Assembly: GCA_016762995.1 (NCBI GenBank)
Contig: JAESUT010000145.1
Coordinates: 1-9,025 of the forward strand
Reading direction: 5' to 3'
DNA: 9,025 nt
Origin: Gammaproteobacteria bacterium
GTDB taxonomy: Bacteria > Pseudomonadota > Gammaproteobacteria > Pseudomonadales > Pseudohongiellaceae
Part shown: positions 6,767-9,025 of the stretch, piece after piece
Layout of the letters: each line of letters opens with the position of its first letter
Numbering within the stretch: position 1 is the stretch's first letter
Notes under the pieces: generated by a model
Told to the model about the DNA's origin: nothing
Databases searched by the model: none
The model's input: the letters and a program-made list of their open reading frames with translations, nothing else
Translations under genes and position numbers: made by a program

Positions 6767-7831
6767 TTACACCGGTTTTGGGAATTTTATCACGAAGACT
6801 AGGGGATCATTTTCTGGAGTAATCGCCTGCAAAGTGCCTCCAGCCCCCTGAACTAGCTGCCTCGCGTGGTATAGACCAATGCCCAATCCATCGCCTTTTT
6901 CGCTCCAAAAGGGCTCGAAAAGCCGTTCTGGCCACAAACAAGGCTTACCGTTTTGGTCTTTTATCGATATTTCGAGGTCTAAACCGGTATCGATGATGGA
7001 AATTTCGATATTCAGATCAATCTCTGGGTAGCGGCGGTTCTGGTCTATATAGTTGCCAAACAAGTTGTCACAGATGCTATTTAGCGATTGCTGGTTTATC
7101 AACACCTGACCATTGCCTTGAATATTTATTTTTAGATTGTGGATATCCGCAGTCGTTTTGAGAGCCTCGCTGATATTCATAGGCTCCATATTTTCAGTGG
7201 GGGCATTATGCGAGAGCGTACTGAGGAAGCGTTCCGAGCGGTCATGTAGTGTAGGCATAACCACGCGTAAACTGTTGAGCAGTTTTTCTTCCTTGCCCGC
7301 AGGCGTATTCTCCAGTTGCTCTGCAACAAGGCTAATAAGCTGCACGATATTTTTCATGTCATGCTGCAGGAAAACACTTAATTTTGCAGTCTGTGCGAAG
7401 GCGCCCTGAACAGTACCTAACTTCACCCACATATCTGTATAGAGGAGCAGGAAGAAGCTCTCGGAAATGACCGTACTGAAATAACGTTGTTCGAAGCGGC
7501 GCTTACCATCGTAGAGCATTACGGTCAGAGTAATGTCATCCACTTCTAACTTACGATGGATGAACACATCACCTTCGCTTCCCTCCATTTTTGATAGAGT
7601 TGAGCCGAACCAATCCAGCTGCCAGCTTATGCCCTTAAAGCCAGATTTTTCTAATGGCTGCCAGCAATGACGCAATAAATTTGGCAAATCGAAGCCAAAC
7701 TTCTCATTTAGGCTAACCAATTCATTGATTATCCGAGCGCGCCGGCGCGCCTGGTCTAACAACCATACTGTGGCAAGAATTATGCTGGCCCCTATCAAAA
7801 TCAGATAGGGGTAGAGGCTAGCCATCGTCAC
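6767..7831 (-). CDS. Membrane-anchored sensor histidine kinase, PrsK-like catalytic core
   Basis: Sensor kinase of a two-component system, 354 residues. One N-terminal membrane helix (about 7-25) is followed by about 120 residues with no domain I recognise, likely cytoplasmic because basic residues (RRRAR) follow the helix. The phosphorylation site is FLQHDMKNIVQLISLV (154-169) with H157. The ATPase domain has the N-box DNLFGN (255-260), G1 box DQNG (292-295), F-box LFEPFW (304-309) and G2 box GDGLGIGL (313-320). The HDxKN form of the H-box resembles PrsK and related kinases rather than the usual HExRTP type. The start could be GTG at 7831 (GGA 7 bases upstream) or ATG at 7825; either overlaps the regulator stop, by 14 or 8 bases, implying coupled translation. 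Its partner is almost certainly the overlapping regulator gene; the signal is unknown. Confidence 0.9.
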   Translation of the reverse strand: MTMASLYPYLILIGASIILATVWLLDQARRRARIINELVSLNEKFGFDLPNLLRHCWQPLEKSGFKGISWQLDWFGSTLSKMEGSEGDVFIHRKLEVDDITLTVMLYDGKRRFEQRYFSTVISESFFLLLYTDMWVKLGTVQGAFAQTAKLSVFLQHDMKNIVQLISLVAEQLENTPAGKEEKLLNSLRVVMPTLHDRSERFLSTLSHNAPTENMEPMNISEALKTTADIHNLKINIQGNGQVLINQQSLNSICDNLFGNYIDQNRRYPEIDLNIEISIIDTGLDLEISIKDQNGKPCLWPERLFEPFWSEKGDGLGIGLYHARQLVQGAGGTLQAITPENDPLVFVIKFPKPV

Positions 7832-8489
7832 GTTTTATTCCAAACTTCTTCAGGAAGTAGTATATGCTTTCTCGTTTCAGTCCCAACCTTGCCGCGCTTT
7901 GATAGACGTTAAACTGGGTGTCCTTCAACACATGACGTACCAGCTTTTCTTCCGCTTCCTCACGTACCGCCTTTAAGCCATCGGAAACTTTCGCAGTAAT
8001 TTGCAGCCGAGTAAGACCTTCTTCGACCTCCAAGGTTAGCTCTTTTCGATAGAACAAGACTGCGCGCTGCACGGCATTCAGAATGTCTGCTGAGCGGGAA
8101 GGTTTAGACAGAAAGTCGAATGCACCCTCCTTGATAGCTGCTAACGCGGAGCTTTCTTCATCCTGACCAGTTAGCACCACGACTTTAGCTCGATGTAATT
8201 GCGCTACGACCATCTTAATAACTGCCAGACCCTCAGTAGTAGTATGCGGAGAGGGAGGGAGACCTAGATCAAGTACCAGCGCTGCAATGCTAGGGTCACC
8301 TTTCAAAATTATTTCGGCGCTCGCCTTACTATCGGCCTCTAGGATTGCATAGTCATTCATCTCGAGAACATTTCGTAGCACCAACCTGAGCGCCAGATCG
8401 TCTTCTACGAGAAGAATTTTAGCTAGCGGCTGTCGCTCTTTATTCTGAGAATCAATCTCGGTCGTGCAGTCTGACGTCTCATCAATCAC
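7818..8489 (-). CDS. Response regulator with Fis-type DNA-binding domain, PrsR-like receiver
   Basis: Cytoplasmic two-component response regulator, 223 residues. The receiver domain (about 22-145) has the acidic cluster EDD (29-31), phosphorylated D74 in LVLDLGLP, T107 in VVLTGQ and K129 in LSKP, all that is needed for phosphotransfer. A linker with heptad-like Leu/Val spacing (about 145-178) leads to a Fis/HTH_8-type helix-turn-helix (about 180-220) with AARLGLKRESIYYFLKKFG (199-217). The receiver has the extended GLPPSPHTTTEGLAVI segment (76-91) that I associate with PrsR of exosortase systems, yet the sigma-54 AAA+ domain of PrsR/NtrC proteins is missing, so it probably acts on sigma-70 promoters. 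The GTG start at 8489 is supported by GAGG 6 bases upstream (8496-8499). Likely targets are the neighbouring pilin-like genes (inference). Confidence 0.92.
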   Translation of the reverse strand: MIDETSDCTTEIDSQNKERQPLAKILLVEDDLALRLVLRNVLEMNDYAILEADSKASAEIILKGDPSIAALVLDLGLPPSPHTTTEGLAVIKMVVAQLHRAKVVVLTGQDEESSALAAIKEGAFDFLSKPSRSADILNAVQRAVLFYRKELTLEVEEGLTRLQITAKVSDGLKAVREEAEEKLVRHVLKDTQFNVYQSAARLGLKRESIYYFLKKFGIKRDDG

Positions 8490-8495
8490 AGGTAA

Positions 8496-8499
8496 CCTC
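8496..8499 (-). promoter_or_regulatory. Ribosome binding site of the response regulator
   Basis: GAGG on the minus strand, 6 bases before the GTG codon at 8489, decides in favour of this non-ATG start. Confidence 0.7.
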
Positions 8500-8549
8500 G
8501 GAATAGCGTGCTAGATGCTTTAAGTTTTAAATAGTGAAATACAGAAAAA

Positions 8550-9025
8550 TTACGGCAGCTGTCCAGCTGCTATCATTCTGGTGTAGAGAATACTGGGTGA
8601 TAACCAAGTAATCATGTCATCGAATGTAGCTTCGTTGTAAACGGTAGACACGAAATTATTGTTGTTCGCCTGGCGATAACCGTTTCGGGTTGTCTCTCCC
8701 GAATTTGCGCGCTCATTTGCAGACGTGAAAGTAGCAAAATTTGCTCCCAAAGAAATGACAACAGCGGGCGCTGAATTAACTAACACATTGCCTGCGCCAC
8801 AGGTGGAGATTGTGCATATCTGCAAATTAGGTGCGAGAGCAGTTATACCAAGTGTGCGCATCTGTCCAGCCGTCGTAAACGCACTCGCGCTTATATTGGA
8901 TACATTATAACGATAAGGACTCAGCCAACTATCCATTAATAGATTGTTTACATTCCTAGGCCCGCTTAAGCCAAGCGTTGCCCAGGGCAGGAAACCGTAT
9001 CGCTGCGTACAGACACCGCCGCCGA
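8550..9025 (-). CDS. Prepilin-like (type II secretion/pilus) protein, C-terminal part
   Basis: The reading frame ends at a TAA (8550-8552) and is open all the way to the right edge, so the N-terminus with the expected prepilin leader lies outside the window. An ATG at 8936 is internal: residues encoded upstream of it, including CTQRYGFLPWATLGL (about residues 5-19 of the visible part), are conserved in a family of prepilin-type proteins that typically continue with a DAWGNRYRY-like stretch. Here that stretch reads DSWLSPYRYNV. The end FDDMITWLSPSILYTRMIA (about 135-153) followed by AGQLP also fits my memory of that family (FDDLVTWLSPNILFNRM-like). Two close cysteines (CTISTC) may form a disulfide. 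The regulator gene starts 60 bases downstream on the same strand with no terminator between, so cotranscription is likely. Without the N-terminus the pilin assignment rests on these motifs and on context. Confidence 0.75.
   Translation of the reverse strand, partial: GGGVCTQRYGFLPWATLGLSGPRNVNNLLMDSWLSPYRYNVSNISASAFTTAGQMRTLGITALAPNLQICTISTCGAGNVLVNSAPAVVISLGANFATFTSANERANSGETTRNGYRQANNNNFVSTVYNEATFDDMITWLSPSILYTRMIAAGQLP

Noticed and set aside
8725..8910. Small plus-strand reading frame inside the prepilin-like fragment
   Set aside because: It lies opposite a frame with clear prepilin-family motifs and has no recognisable features of its own.
8550..8936. Treating the ATG at 8936 as the start of a 128-residue protein
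   Set aside because: The frame stays open to the window edge and the upstream residues (GFLPWATLGL) belong to the same conserved family, so this ATG is internal.

Overview
The window looks like chromosomal DNA of a mid-GC gammaproteobacterium, possibly marine. That placement is inferred from the protein flavour, the glycerol ABC-transporter ATPase GlpS beside glpD and glpK, and the type IV pilin-like genes; there is no rRNA or tRNA to fix it. No mobile element, CRISPR array or RNA gene is visible. Coding density is high and no gap between genes exceeds about 200 bases.

Left block (1-5883): a glycerol-use locus built around a divergent promoter region (2207-2402). Leftward run glpD (glycerol-3-phosphate dehydrogenase) and glpS (ATPase of the glycerol ABC importer, cut by the window edge). 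Rightward run glpK (glycerol kinase), a histidine-phosphatase-family enzyme and a DUF1499 membrane protein, packed with 2-base gaps, then after 42 bases a divergent signal-peptidase-II-like (LspA family) protein. Imported glycerol would be phosphorylated by GlpK and oxidised by GlpD to dihydroxyacetone phosphate. The last three rightward genes have no proven link to glycerol and may only share the transcript. A strong two-way terminator (5910-5945) closes this run and also serves the converging leftward genes.

Right block (5975-9025): a leftward cluster in transcription order: the C-terminal part of a prepilin-like protein (start outside the window), a response regulator, a histidine kinase overlapping it, and a complete type IV prepilin-like protein. 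The kinase has an HDxKN-type phosphorylation site and the regulator carries a receiver signature reminiscent of the PrsK/PrsR pair of PEP-CTERM/exosortase systems, but the regulator has no sigma-54 AAA+ domain. A compact two-component system between two pilin-like genes is the most interesting arrangement here.

Other points worth checking: GlpS lacks the switch histidine and has an altered Walker A; GlpK lacks the fructose-1,6-bisphosphate-binding loop known from E. coli; the LspA-like protein keeps the catalytic aspartates but has lost the usual N-terminal D...K pair.
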